A DNA stretch of 39,046 bases from contig ONAD01000021.1 of the NCBI GenBank assembly GCA_900315735.1, positions 1 through 39,046 on the forward strand. Direction: 5' to 3'. Position numbers and translations under genes: made by a program. Under the pieces are notes generated by a model. The model made no database searches. It was given only the letters and a program-made list of their open reading frames with translations, and was not told the DNA's origin. This document shows positions 13,531-20,730 of this stretch, piece after piece (the first letter of the stretch is position 1; each line of letters opens with the position of its first letter). This DNA is from an uncultured Lachnospiraceae bacterium (lineage in GTDB: Bacteria; Bacillota; Clostridia; Lachnospirales; Lachnospiraceae).

Positions 13531-16377
13531 CTAGCTGTTGCTTGGCGGTACTGCATATCCATTTTCATCTGCAACTACTTTTTCTGTGCTTTCTTCTGTG
13601 CTTTTTAATGTACGCGCTCCATGGTTTCCGGCACGGACTGCATCCAGATCCTCCTGCAGAATCCGGTTAATATCCGCATCCGCTGCGTGGGCAACTCTTT
13701 CTGACATCACCATGATAATCTCTTCATTTAAGTTTCTTACCCAGCGTCCGTTGCTGTGGTCTGAAGTCAGGCTGTAATTATTCTTTACCAAATCTGCATA
13801 GTCTGCTTCATCCACTTCATATGCTGCATTATGTAAACCAAGAAGTCCAATCTCTACAATTTCATCCGGCGTATAGTCCTCAAAATCAAAGGTATGCGGG
13901 ATTCTGCTGGCAAGACCGGAATTCATCTGCAAGAACTCGGACATTTCCTTCGTATATCCTGCAAAGATAATAACCATGTCTTTTCTATGGTCTTCCATAA
14001 ATTTTAAAATCTCATCAATGGCTTCCTTGCCGAAATCATTTTCACTGCCCTGACTCAGGGAATATGCCTCGTCAATAAAAAGGACTCCGCCTAAGGCTGA
14101 CTCTAAGACTTCTCTTGTTTTCTTAGCTGTCTGACCGATATAGCCTGCCACCAGATCACTTCTGGATACCTCAACAAATTTCTTCTGGCTGATAATTCCC
14201 TTCTGATAAAGAACCTCGCCTACAATACGCGCTACCGTCGTCTTTCCGGTTCCCGGATTGCCAAGGAATAAGGAATGCAGTGTAAAGTCACTGTTTTCCA
14301 TGCCCTGTTCTTCTCTTCGGTGATTTAATTCTACCAGTGAAATAAAACGGTTTACCTGCTCTTTTACACCATTGATTCCAATCAGCTTCTGCAGACGCTC
14401 CAATGCATCCTCATCCTTCTTACCGGATGCCTGATATCTGCCCTGTGCCAAAACTTCATCAATATCTGCTCTGGTGATAGTTTCCAAATCCTCTGTTCCC
14501 GTATTCATAACACGGTTGGCAAAGGCCTTTAACAGCTTCTCGTTAAAGTTACGGATCCAGCGGGCATTGCTGTGGTCTAAGGAATTACGGTATGCACGTT
14601 TTACCTGCTGTGCATAGTATTCTTCGTCTTCAAACTGATACTGCTTCTTCACTAAGTCCTTCTCGCCAATCTCAACGATTTCATCCGGGGTATAATCCTC
14701 AAAGACAAATTTGTTTGGCACACGGGAAGTAAGTCCCGGATTGGTCTTTAAGAATTCTTCCATCTCTTTGGTATATCCGGCGAAGATAATCATGATTTCT
14801 CCCCGATGGTCTTCCATATACTTTAAGATGGTGTTGATTGCTTCAATACCAAAGTCTACATTGGCATCCTTTTTATTCAGGGCATATGCCTCATCAATAA
14901 AGAGTACGCCGCCTTTGGCTTTCTCCAACAATGCCAGTGTCTGCTGTGCTGTTCCACCTACATTCTGGGAAATGAAGTCCGGCTCTGATGCCTCTATTAA
15001 TTTAAACTCATCGCTTTTAAAGGCTCCGGATTCAAATAAAACTTCTCCAATCAGCCGGGCAACAGTTGTCTTTCCGGTTCCAGGATTGCCAAGGAATACG
15101 GAATGATAGGACTGCTCCTGTGGCTCTAAGCCTTTTGCAATACGCTGCTGGTTGAATTCCACCATACGAAGCATTTTGTCAATCTCTTTCTTCACACTGC
15201 CAAGTCCGATTAACTGATTCAGCTGCTCTCTTGCACTTAACTGCGGTTTATCGGAATCTTCACTGCCATTACCGGCATTTCCGGATGCTCTGCCATTCTT
15301 TGGATAGTAAGTCTTACAGTTCTCTTCTGCCTCAATATTCAGTTCACTTACTTCTCCACCATTATGCTTCAGTTCCTTCACACTTAAAATGGAATCCTCT
15401 GTCATTCTGATATTCGGTGAATTCACATGATTTAAGGTAAGAGTGTCTCCATAGACTACGGAACGATTCATGATGCCAAGGTCAATCTTATCTTCATTCT
15501 CACCTAAAATATTCCATTCTCCAAGAATGCATGCTGCTGACTCATCCTGTATCATAGCACCCTCACGAATCGTCGTATTCTTAAAGGTAGCTTTTGCATC
15601 CTCTACTTTTATGGAAGTAAATTCATTTCCTTCGGAATGTAAGCCGGAACCGCCCTTCACACATATGGCTGCACCAAATCCCGGCTGTAGGATACGGGAT
15701 GATACAATGCTTACTGCACTTCTATCCAGCCATACTGCCGGATATTCTTTGTCCTTGTCACAGCCCTTAATGGTACTGTTTACAATCTCTACATTACAGC
15801 CTGCTGCATTTATGGCATTTCCATCCCCTGTCTGAAGGGTACTGTTATTCACTTTAAAATCTACATTGTCTATAATCAGCTTGCAGTCCTGAAAAACGCA
15901 GTTATCCAGTTCCAGCTTACTGTTCTCAATATAGCTTTTTATATATAATTTCGGATTTTCCATGATGGTAGTGTTTTTTAAAACCACCTTCGACTCATTC
16001 TCTGCATAAATCACCGGATATACATCGCCATCTGCCTGTGTATTTTCCAGTACACAGTTTATCAGGCTGACCGCTGCCTGCTCTTTACAGTTAATGATAT
16101 TGGTTCTCTCCACTCCATAACAAATCCAGATGTTTTCAAATGTTACATTTGCCTGTTGATTGATATTAAATTTTCCTGTAATTACATTGGTAAAGTTCTG
16201 ATTTCCACCCTCTGCCATTGTAACTTTTCCTTCAAAATGAAGGTCTTTGCTTATGACAATGCCATCCACCACCGGCGAATAGCCTGCCTGAAACTCTATG
16301 GTATCCCCCGCAGCCGCTGCATTTATCGCATCCGGCAGTCTCCAAGTATTATTATCTGCACCAACCAGATATCTCAT
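13531..16377 (-). CDS. Beta-helix-like domain fused to two CbxX/CbbX-type AAA+ ATPases
   Basis: A 948-aa protein. Residues 1 to about 350 consist of short strand-turn units rich in Asn and Cys (for example VTFENIWICYGV, VSLINCVLENT, LELDNCVFQDC, VEIVNSTIKGC), read here as a right-handed parallel beta-helix. There is no signal peptide, so it is likely cytoplasmic. A Gly/Ser/Asp linker (about 361-380) leads to AAA+ module 1: Walker A GNPGTGKT 430-437, Walker B VLFIDEA 491-497, SR finger at 551-552 and HSNARWIRN 602-610. Module 2 has Walker A 706-713, Walker B 765-771, SR 824-825 and HSNGRWVRN 874-882. These match the CbbX/SpoVK (CbxX/CfqX) family of remodelling ATPases. Module 2 keeps the pore-loop YIG (746-748), while module 1 has NVG (472-474). 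It is preceded by its own attenuated leader. Its substrate is unknown; no type VII secretion or Rubisco gene is nearby. Confidence 0.85.
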   Translation of the reverse strand: MRYLVGADNNTWRLPDAINAAAAGDTIEFQAGYSPVVDGIVISKDLHFEGKVTMAEGGNQNFTNVITGKFNINQQANVTFENIWICYGVERTNIINCKEQAAVSLINCVLENTQADGDVYPVIYAENESKVVLKNTTIMENPKLYIKSYIENSKLELDNCVFQDCKLIIDNVDFKVNNSTLQTGDGNAINAAGCNVEIVNSTIKGCDKDKEYPAVWLDRSAVSIVSSRILQPGFGAAICVKGGSGLHSEGNEFTSIKVEDAKATFKNTTIREGAMIQDESAACILGEWNILGENEDKIDLGIMNRSVVYGDTLTLNHVNSPNIRMTEDSILSVKELKHNGGEVSELNIEAEENCKTYYPKNGRASGNAGNGSEDSDKPQLSAREQLNQLIGLGSVKKEIDKMLRMVEFNQQRIAKGLEPQEQSYHSVFLGNPGTGKTTVARLIGEVLFESGAFKSDEFKLIEASEPDFISQNVGGTAQQTLALLEKAKGGVLFIDEAYALNKKDANVDFGIEAINTILKYMEDHRGEIMIIFAGYTKEMEEFLKTNPGLTSRVPNKFVFEDYTPDEIVEIGEKDLVKKQYQFEDEEYYAQQVKRAYRNSLDHSNARWIRNFNEKLLKAFANRVMNTGTEDLETITRADIDEVLAQGRYQASGKKDEDALERLQKLIGINGVKEQVNRFISLVELNHRREEQGMENSDFTLHSLFLGNPGTGKTTVARIVGEVLYQKGIISQKKFVEVSRSDLVAGYIGQTAKKTREVLESALGGVLFIDEAYSLSQGSENDFGKEAIDEILKFMEDHRKDMVIIFAGYTKEMSEFLQMNSGLASRIPHTFDFEDYTPDEIVEIGLLGLHNAAYEVDEADYADLVKNNYSLTSDHSNGRWVRNLNEEIIMVMSERVAHAADADINRILQEDLDAVRAGNHGARTLKSTEESTEKVVADENGYAVPPSNS

Positions 16378-16405
16378 CTATTTGCTTCCTCCCTGTTTTG
16401 CCTGC

Positions 16406-16502
16406 AAACTACGAGAAACACGCTTTGCGAGTTTCTCGAGTTATCGCGGTGCTCGCCAAATCTGCATGCAAGCATGCGATTTTTCTCGCTACTCGCGTAA
16501 AA
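16406..16502 (-). repeat. Dispersed palindromic repeat, copy 2 (97 bp)
   Basis: These 97 bp are identical at every base to 38839-38935. They form two hairpins: CGAGAAAC-A-CGC-TTT-GCG-A-GTTTCTCG, then the longer GCATGC-AA-GCATGC hairpin shared with copy 1. Read on the minus strand, the element follows the T-run of a terminator and ends about 28 bp before the AAA+ start codon. No protein coding is likely; open frames across it are translations of the repeat. Confidence 0.9.
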
Positions 16503-16547
16503 GAAAAAGACCTCATAGAGCAGTTCTTGCTGCCCTACAAGGTCTTT
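16499..16547 (-). terminator. 18-bp terminator hairpin in the AAA+ gene leader
   Basis: The arms 16506-16523 and 16530-16547 pair over 18 bp (a few G-U) around a 6-nt loop. On the minus strand it is followed by TTCTTTTA, which runs straight into the palindromic repeat. It lies between the predicted promoter and the AAA+ gene, so it should attenuate that gene. The + strand side also has TTTGTTTT. Confidence 0.7.
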
Positions 16548-16646
16548 GTTTTCGCTCAATTTTGTCACTCCATAGGCTAGTAAATTTTACTCTTTAGAAA
16601 TAAAACACTCTGCCTTGAAATGTGGAAAATCTGACCTTATAAAAAT

Positions 16647-16675
16647 ATTATAGCGCGCTCACTATATTTTGTCGA
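16647..16675 (-). promoter_or_regulatory. Predicted promoter of the AAA+ gene
   Basis: TCGACA (16670-16675), a 17-nt spacer and a perfect TATAAT (16647-16652) on the minus strand. Transcription from about 16640 would pass through the terminator hairpin and repeat copy 2 before the AAA+ start at 16377. The remainder of the 455-bp gap 16378-16832 is A+T-rich and shows no gene. Confidence 0.65.
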
Positions 16676-16832
16676 TACTATTTTCCATGGCATTTCTTAT
16701 ATTTTCAAACCCATACTATAAAACCTGTCAAACGTTTTATTAATAGCGAAACCATCCACCTTAGGCATAAGGCTCATTTCTATAACATAATAACTCTATT
16801 TTTCTTGGTTGCTATTATTTTCTTTTGCTTGT

Positions 16833-17405
16833 CTATGTAAACATCGGCTCCATCCTCTCCAATTTTCTCAACAAAAAAGTTTTGGGAATATAATAACCTA
16901 ATGTTTCATCTTCTTTTATTCCAAGATGTACAATTGCATTTTCATTTTTTGTATAAAATAAAATATCACAATCAATTTTTGTTGGTGGATCTACATTTTT
17001 ATTTTCAAAATTAACCGCAATCGGATTTTCAATAATATCAGGCATAAGATAGAAATAGACAAATTTAGCTTTTATACTCCTAAATTTGCTCTTATTCATT
17101 TTTTTCAAATCATTAAAGCTAAGACCTGTGCTCTGTATAAAATTCCATCCACTTTGTCCCTTATAATTGTGAATATCTTTCTTTGAAACTGAATACTTCA
17201 CAATGGATTCAATTCCCAACAGATGGCAAAAGTTCTCTTCATCGAACCTTAATTGAATAGAACTTTGCTTTTCATCCTCTGTTATATCATACTGATAAAT
17301 GAATGGATTTAAAAATTTTCTATAGTAGTCTTGTAAAACATTCAAGTCAATATCGTTAATTTTAGGTTTTACTGAAAGTCCACACAGTTCTTCGGCTTTG
17401 TACAA
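16833..17405 (-). CDS. PBECR4-domain-like putative nuclease/toxin protein
   Basis: A 190-aa protein with the pattern I associate with PBECR4 (phage-Barnase-EndoU-ColicinE5/D-RelE-like nuclease family 4): an N-terminal helix, F-C-H-L-L-G-I at 59-65 with His61, a strand DCDILFY at 145-151, HLGI at 160-163 and a C-terminal YYIPKTFLLRK at 171-181. That family is predicted, not proved, to contain RNases, often on mobile elements. The start is TTG at 17405, 7 nt after GAGGAG, with no nearer alternative. The gene is plainly more A+T-rich than its neighbours, which suggests acquisition. No antitoxin gene is adjacent; the only close partner is the structured leader upstream. The family call is tentative. 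Confidence 0.55.
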   Translation of the reverse strand: MYKAEELCGLSVKPKINDIDLNVLQDYYRKFLNPFIYQYDITEDEKQSSIQLRFDEENFCHLLGIESIVKYSVSKKDIHNYKGQSGWNFIQSTGLSFNDLKKMNKSKFRSIKAKFVYFYLMPDIIENPIAVNFENKNVDPPTKIDCDILFYTKNENAIVHLGIKEDETLGYYIPKTFLLRKLERMEPMFT

Positions 17406-17422
17406 ATCTTTCTCCTCTTATG

Positions 17423-17450
17423 AAAAAAGGCTCTGAATCACTTCAGAGCC
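17423..17450 (-). terminator. Intrinsic terminator before the PBECR4-like gene
   Basis: A perfect 9-bp stem GGCTCTGAA/TTCAGAGCC with a TCAC loop (17429-17450), followed on the minus strand by six T. It stands only 18 bp upstream of the PBECR4-like start codon and 204 bp past fba. Confidence 0.85.
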
Positions 17451-17482
17451 TATTCATGCAACTTTATTTTTATTCTGCTCAT
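17450..17482 (-). CDS. Possible 10-aa leader peptide MSRIKIKLHE
   Basis: ATG at 17482 lies 9 nt after GGAG on the minus strand. The frame reads MSRIKIKLHE and stops at 17450, exactly at the base of the terminator hairpin. Its position is what a translation-coupled attenuator would need, but so short a frame can arise by chance. Confidence 0.25.
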   Translation of the reverse strand: MSRIKIKLHE

Positions 17483-17530
17483 ATTTAAACTCTCCGCAGC
17501 GGAGAAATCAGGAGCTGCATCCCAATTATA

Positions 17531-17550
17531 TAAATAGCATATGCTATTTA
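17531..17550. repeat. Perfect 20-bp palindrome
   Basis: TAAATAGCAT followed directly by its reverse complement. It is an operator-like site or the first hairpin of the leader RNA, and lies about 20-40 nt downstream of the predicted start. Confidence 0.6.
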
Positions 17551-17575
17551 CTTCAAATTATTTCTTTGTAGAATT

Positions 17576-17604
17576 ATCATATACCCTCAAACTTGGTAAG
17601 TCAA
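17576..17604 (-). promoter_or_regulatory. Predicted promoter of the leader/small RNA
   Basis: TTGACT (17599-17604), a 17-nt spacer and TATGAT (17576-17581) on the minus strand, each five of six to consensus. Confidence 0.65.
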
Positions 17605-17653
17605 GTTATGTCTTTAGGCTAAAAATTTTGCCCTTTGAGGATAAAAATCATTC

Positions 17654-18520
17654 TTATTCTGCTTTTCCAACAGAACAAAATAATTCCATTTTTTCTTTTA
17701 CAGTAGCTTTGATTGCTTCTGCACCTGGAGCTAATAATTTACGTGGGTCAAATCCTTTGCCCTCTAAGTCCTTACCAGCTTCAATATATTTACGTGTAGC
17801 ATCTGCGAAAGATAACTGACACTCTGTATTTACATTAATCTTAGATACGCCAAGAGAGATAGCTTTCTTAATCATATCTGCAGGGATTCCTGTACCACCA
17901 TGAAGTACTAATGGCATAGTTCCTGTCTTCTGCTGGATAGCATCCAGAGTCTCGAAAGAAAGTCCTTTCCAGTTTGCTGGATATTTTCCGTGGATGTTAC
18001 CGATACCTGCTGCAAGCATGTCTACACCAAGGTCAGCGATTGTCTTACACTCGTTAGGATCTGCACACTCGCCCATTCCAACTACACCGTCTTCTTCTCC
18101 ACCGATGGAACCAACTTCACACTCGATAGAAAGTCCAAGCTGATGAGCTACATTTACAAGCTCTGTAGACTTAGCAAGGTTCTCCTCAAATGGATAATGA
18201 GAACCATCGAACATGATAGATGTAAATCCAGCTTTGATACACTTATAACATCCTTCGTATGTTCCATGATCTAAGTGAAGTGCTACAGGAACTGTGATTC
18301 CAAGTTCTTCATCCATAGCTTTTACCATAGCTGCAACGGTCTTAAAACCTGTCATATATTTTCCTGCACCTTCAGATACACCAAGGATTACAGGGGATTT
18401 TAATTCTTCTGCAGTTAACAGTACGGATTTTGTCCACTCAAGGTTGTTGATATTGAACTGGCCTACTGCATAATGACCAGCTTTTGCTTTTTTTAACATT
18501 TCTGTTGCTGATACTAACAT
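17654..18520 (-). CDS. fba: Class II fructose-1,6-bisphosphate aldolase
   Basis: A 288-aa zinc-dependent glycolytic aldolase that splits fructose-1,6-bisphosphate to DHAP and glyceraldehyde-3-phosphate. Visible are HLDHGT (Asp84 catalytic, His85 zinc ligand), IMFDGSHYPFEEN, NIHGKYP (His177), VLHGGTGIP (His207) and the C-terminal phosphate-binding KINVNTE. ATG 18520 is chosen because TGGAGGA precedes it; the upstream frame would start inside an extended -10 region (TGG-TACAAT at 18546-18551). A tagatose-bisphosphate aldolase of the same family cannot be excluded by eye. Confidence 0.92.
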   Translation of the reverse strand: MLVSATEMLKKAKAGHYAVGQFNINNLEWTKSVLLTAEELKSPVILGVSEGAGKYMTGFKTVAAMVKAMDEELGITVPVALHLDHGTYEGCYKCIKAGFTSIMFDGSHYPFEENLAKSTELVNVAHQLGLSIECEVGSIGGEEDGVVGMGECADPNECKTIADLGVDMLAAGIGNIHGKYPANWKGLSFETLDAIQQKTGTMPLVLHGGTGIPADMIKKAISLGVSKINVNTECQLSFADATRKYIEAGKDLEGKGFDPRKLLAPGAEAIKATVKEKMELFCSVGKAE

Positions 18521-18590
18521 TTTGATTCCTCCATTGTTTTTTTTCATTGTACCATGGCTTTTCCCAAAAATAAAGTTAAAAATATAACAA

Positions 18591-19499
18591 TCATTTGGCA
18601 GATGTTTCTTTATTCTTGACCATAATCTCCAAAGCCTGGTGCATATTTTTTATTTCCACTTCCTTATGGTCTCCGCCAAACTCACCATCTAAGGTCCATG
18701 GAATAATTTCTTCCGGATAAAACTTAATATTACTGCTCTTAAATGAGTATACCAGATCGGTATCATCCTTGCGGCTGGTTAATGCTGCAATAATCTCATT
18801 TAACTCCAGTGGATTCTTCGGTGCTTTAATCAGTGTCACCTCAAAAACACCGTCATCCAAAAGAACGTTTTTACCTGTCAGGTTCTTAAATCCACCTACG
18901 GAAGTAGAATTGGTAATCATGCCATAGATGAATTCATCCTCTAATACTTCACCGTCATATTCTACCCGCATCTTATAGACCGGAATGTCTAAAAGCTGTT
19001 TCATTCCCTCTAAGATATAAGCTGCATGTCCTAATACATTCTTTAACTGCTGGCTGGTCTGATAGGACACCGCAGTAAACAGTCCGAATGCTGCCACATA
19101 TACAAATGAATCTCCATTAAAATATCCTACATCTACCGGAAATCTTCTTCCCTTTACTGCTACATTGGCTGCCTTAAGCATGCTCTTTGGTATCTTTAAG
19201 GAATTGGCAAAGTCATTGGTACTTCCTGCCGGAATATAACCAAGCAGTGTCTTTTCTTCGCTTTCCATCATTCCGCTGACCGCTTCATCCAGTGTACCGT
19301 CTCCGCCACTGCAGACAATCAGGTCATAATTCTTTGCTTCTTCTCTGACACGGTTCTGCGCATCCCCCTTGCTCTGCGTCGGATAAATGGTGACTTCATA
19401 ATCTGCCTTTACCATAATATCTACGATTTCCAACAGTTTATTCTTAATCAGTCCCTTTCCGGAATGGGGATTAAATATAAAAAGCAATTTCTTTTTCAT
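18591..19499 (-). CDS. Diacylglycerol kinase-family lipid kinase
   Basis: A 302-aa DagK/YegS/BmrU-type protein that would phosphorylate diacylglycerol or a similar lipid at the membrane surface. The catalytic domain shows FNPHSGKG near the N-terminus, SGGDGTLDEAVSG (about 64-76) and PAGSTNDFA. A C-terminal beta-rich lobe contains DGVFEVTLI and WTLDGEFGGDH. It follows the crh-like gene by 24 bp on the same strand and is probably the last gene of the whiA-crh cluster. Confidence 0.87.
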   Translation of the reverse strand: MKKKLLFIFNPHSGKGLIKNKLLEIVDIMVKADYEVTIYPTQSKGDAQNRVREEAKNYDLIVCSGGDGTLDEAVSGMMESEEKTLLGYIPAGSTNDFANSLKIPKSMLKAANVAVKGRRFPVDVGYFNGDSFVYVAAFGLFTAVSYQTSQQLKNVLGHAAYILEGMKQLLDIPVYKMRVEYDGEVLEDEFIYGMITNSTSVGGFKNLTGKNVLLDDGVFEVTLIKAPKNPLELNEIIAALTSRKDDTDLVYSFKSSNIKFYPEEIIPWTLDGEFGGDHKEVEIKNMHQALEIMVKNKETSAK

Positions 19500-19523
19500 T
19501 TTTACATAACCTCTCTCTTTCTT

Positions 19524-19778
19524 CTAGCCTTCAGACAGGAACTGTTCCAATGCTTCTAAGGCTTCCTTCTCGTCCTCGCCCTCAGCAGCAACCGTTACCA
19601 CATCCTCATAATTCATTGCCAGTGACATCATGCCCATAATGCTCTTTGCATTTACTTTTTTCTCTCCGGATTCAATATAAATGCTGCTGGAAAAACGATT
19701 GGCAGTCTGAACAAGTAATGCGATAGGACTTGCTTCGACACCATTAACAAATTTAATGGTTACCTCTTTCTTCATCAT
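19524..19778 (-). CDS. crh: Crh-like HPr protein lacking the His15 site
   Basis: An 84-aa HPr-fold protein. The usual G-[IL]-H-A-R-P active site reads GVEASP: position 15 is Glu instead of the phosphorylatable His, and position 17 is Ser instead of Arg. The HprK target region NAKSIMGMMSL is intact with Ser at position 46 exactly. This is the pattern of Crh, which is phosphorylated by HprK on Ser46 to assist CcpA but cannot pass phosphate in the PTS. The position directly after whiA and close to rapZ matches the Bacillus crh locus, and hprK lies 4 kb away in the same cluster. It follows GGAGG. Confidence 0.82.
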   Translation of the reverse strand: MMKKEVTIKFVNGVEASPIALLVQTANRFSSSIYIESGEKKVNAKSIMGMMSLAMNYEDVVTVAAEGEDEKEALEALEQFLSEG

Positions 19779-19799
19779 ATGTATTCCTCCTCAACCTCT

Positions 19800-20717
19800 T
19801 TATACTCTCATGTTTTCAGCAATTTCACTTATCTTTCTTAATCTGTGATTCACACCGGATTTTCCCACCGGCGGATTCAGGTATGTCCCCAGTTCCTTAA
19901 GGGGGGCTTCCGGATGCTCTAAACGTACCTGTGCCATCTCATAGAGATTATCCGGCAGTTCCTGCAGCCGTCCCTTTTCCTGGATAAACTTAATATCTTC
20001 AATCTGCTTTACTGCAGCATTTACAGTCTTATTAATATTGGCAGTCTCACAATTTACCTGCCGGTTTACACTGTTACGCATCTCTTTTAAAATGCGTACA
20101 TTTTCAAGGTTCATCAGTGCCACATGTGCTTCCATGATATTTAACATATCCACAATCTGGGCACCTTCTTTTAAGTATACCACATGGTGCTTCTTGCGTT
20201 CCACCACTTTTGCATCCATACCAAAGTCACTGATTACCGACCTGAGCTGTTCTGCCTGCTGCGGCGTTGCGCATACAATTTCAAAATGATAGGATTTATG
20301 CGGGTCGCTCATGGAACCGGAAGCTAAAAATGCACCTCTTACAAATGCTCTTCTACAGCAGGACTTCTGTAACAGCATTCCATTTACTGCCTGCCGGAAC
20401 GGATGCAGTGAGCCATCCTCTTCCAGAAATTTAAGTGCCATCAATACCCGGCGCATGGCATCCTGTTCTTCTATATATAACACGCCCGGATTCTGCTCGG
20501 ATAATTCCGCACTGATATCAAATGCCCGCTTTAAAAGCGTATAGCACTTTTTCGCCAGTCCGGCATGCTCTGTTGCAATTTCCAATCTGGGATTTGCTCC
20601 CGTCAATATCATTCTTCCGGAAAAACTTATAATCGCCGCAAGTTCTGCCAGCTGACAGTGTCTGCTTTTGCTTATATGCTTCTCCAGTTCCGCCTTTACT
20701 TCTCCCGAAAAAGACAT
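19800..20717 (-). CDS. whiA: WhiA family DNA-binding regulator
   Basis: A 305-aa WhiA protein with an N-terminal LAGLIDADG-like homing-endonuclease fold (MSFSGEVKAELEKHI, RAFVRGAFLASGSMSDPHKSYH) and a C-terminal helix-turn-helix (LKELGTYLNPPVGKSGVNHRLRKI). WhiA affects division and sporulation in actinobacteria and division or chromosome segregation in Bacillus. ATG 20717 is used; it begins 14 bp before the rapZ stop codon in transcription order, so the two are coupled. A longer frame to 20762 lies inside rapZ. Confidence 0.92.
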   Translation of the reverse strand: MSFSGEVKAELEKHISKSRHCQLAELAAIISFSGRMILTGANPRLEIATEHAGLAKKCYTLLKRAFDISAELSEQNPGVLYIEEQDAMRRVLMALKFLEEDGSLHPFRQAVNGMLLQKSCCRRAFVRGAFLASGSMSDPHKSYHFEIVCATPQQAEQLRSVISDFGMDAKVVERKKHHVVYLKEGAQIVDMLNIMEAHVALMNLENVRILKEMRNSVNRQVNCETANINKTVNAAVKQIEDIKFIQEKGRLQELPDNLYEMAQVRLEHPEAPLKELGTYLNPPVGKSGVNHRLRKISEIAENMRV

Positions 20718-20730
20718 CTCATATCTCCAT

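Larger units (their letters stand above)
17423..17569 (-). ncRNA. Predicted structured leader or small RNA (about 147 nt)
   Basis: Bounded by a promoter (17576-17604) and an intrinsic terminator (17423-17450) on the minus strand. In between lie a perfect 20-bp palindrome (17531-17550) and a second hairpin, TCTCCGC-A-GCGGAGA on the + strand (17491-17505). It matches no RNA family that I can name. It is either a free small RNA or an attenuated leader of the PBECR4-like gene. Confidence 0.5.

Noticed and set aside
13531..16377. Rubisco activase or a type VII secretion EccA function for the AAA+ protein
   Set aside because: No Rubisco genes, WXG100 proteins or secretion ATPases are in the window, and the N-terminal domain does not show TPR repeats.
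16374..16568. A 64-codon minus-strand frame upstream of the AAA+ gene
   Set aside because: It runs through the terminator hairpin and the whole palindromic repeat; the same peptide strings appear wherever the repeat occurs, so it is a translation of non-coding repeat DNA.
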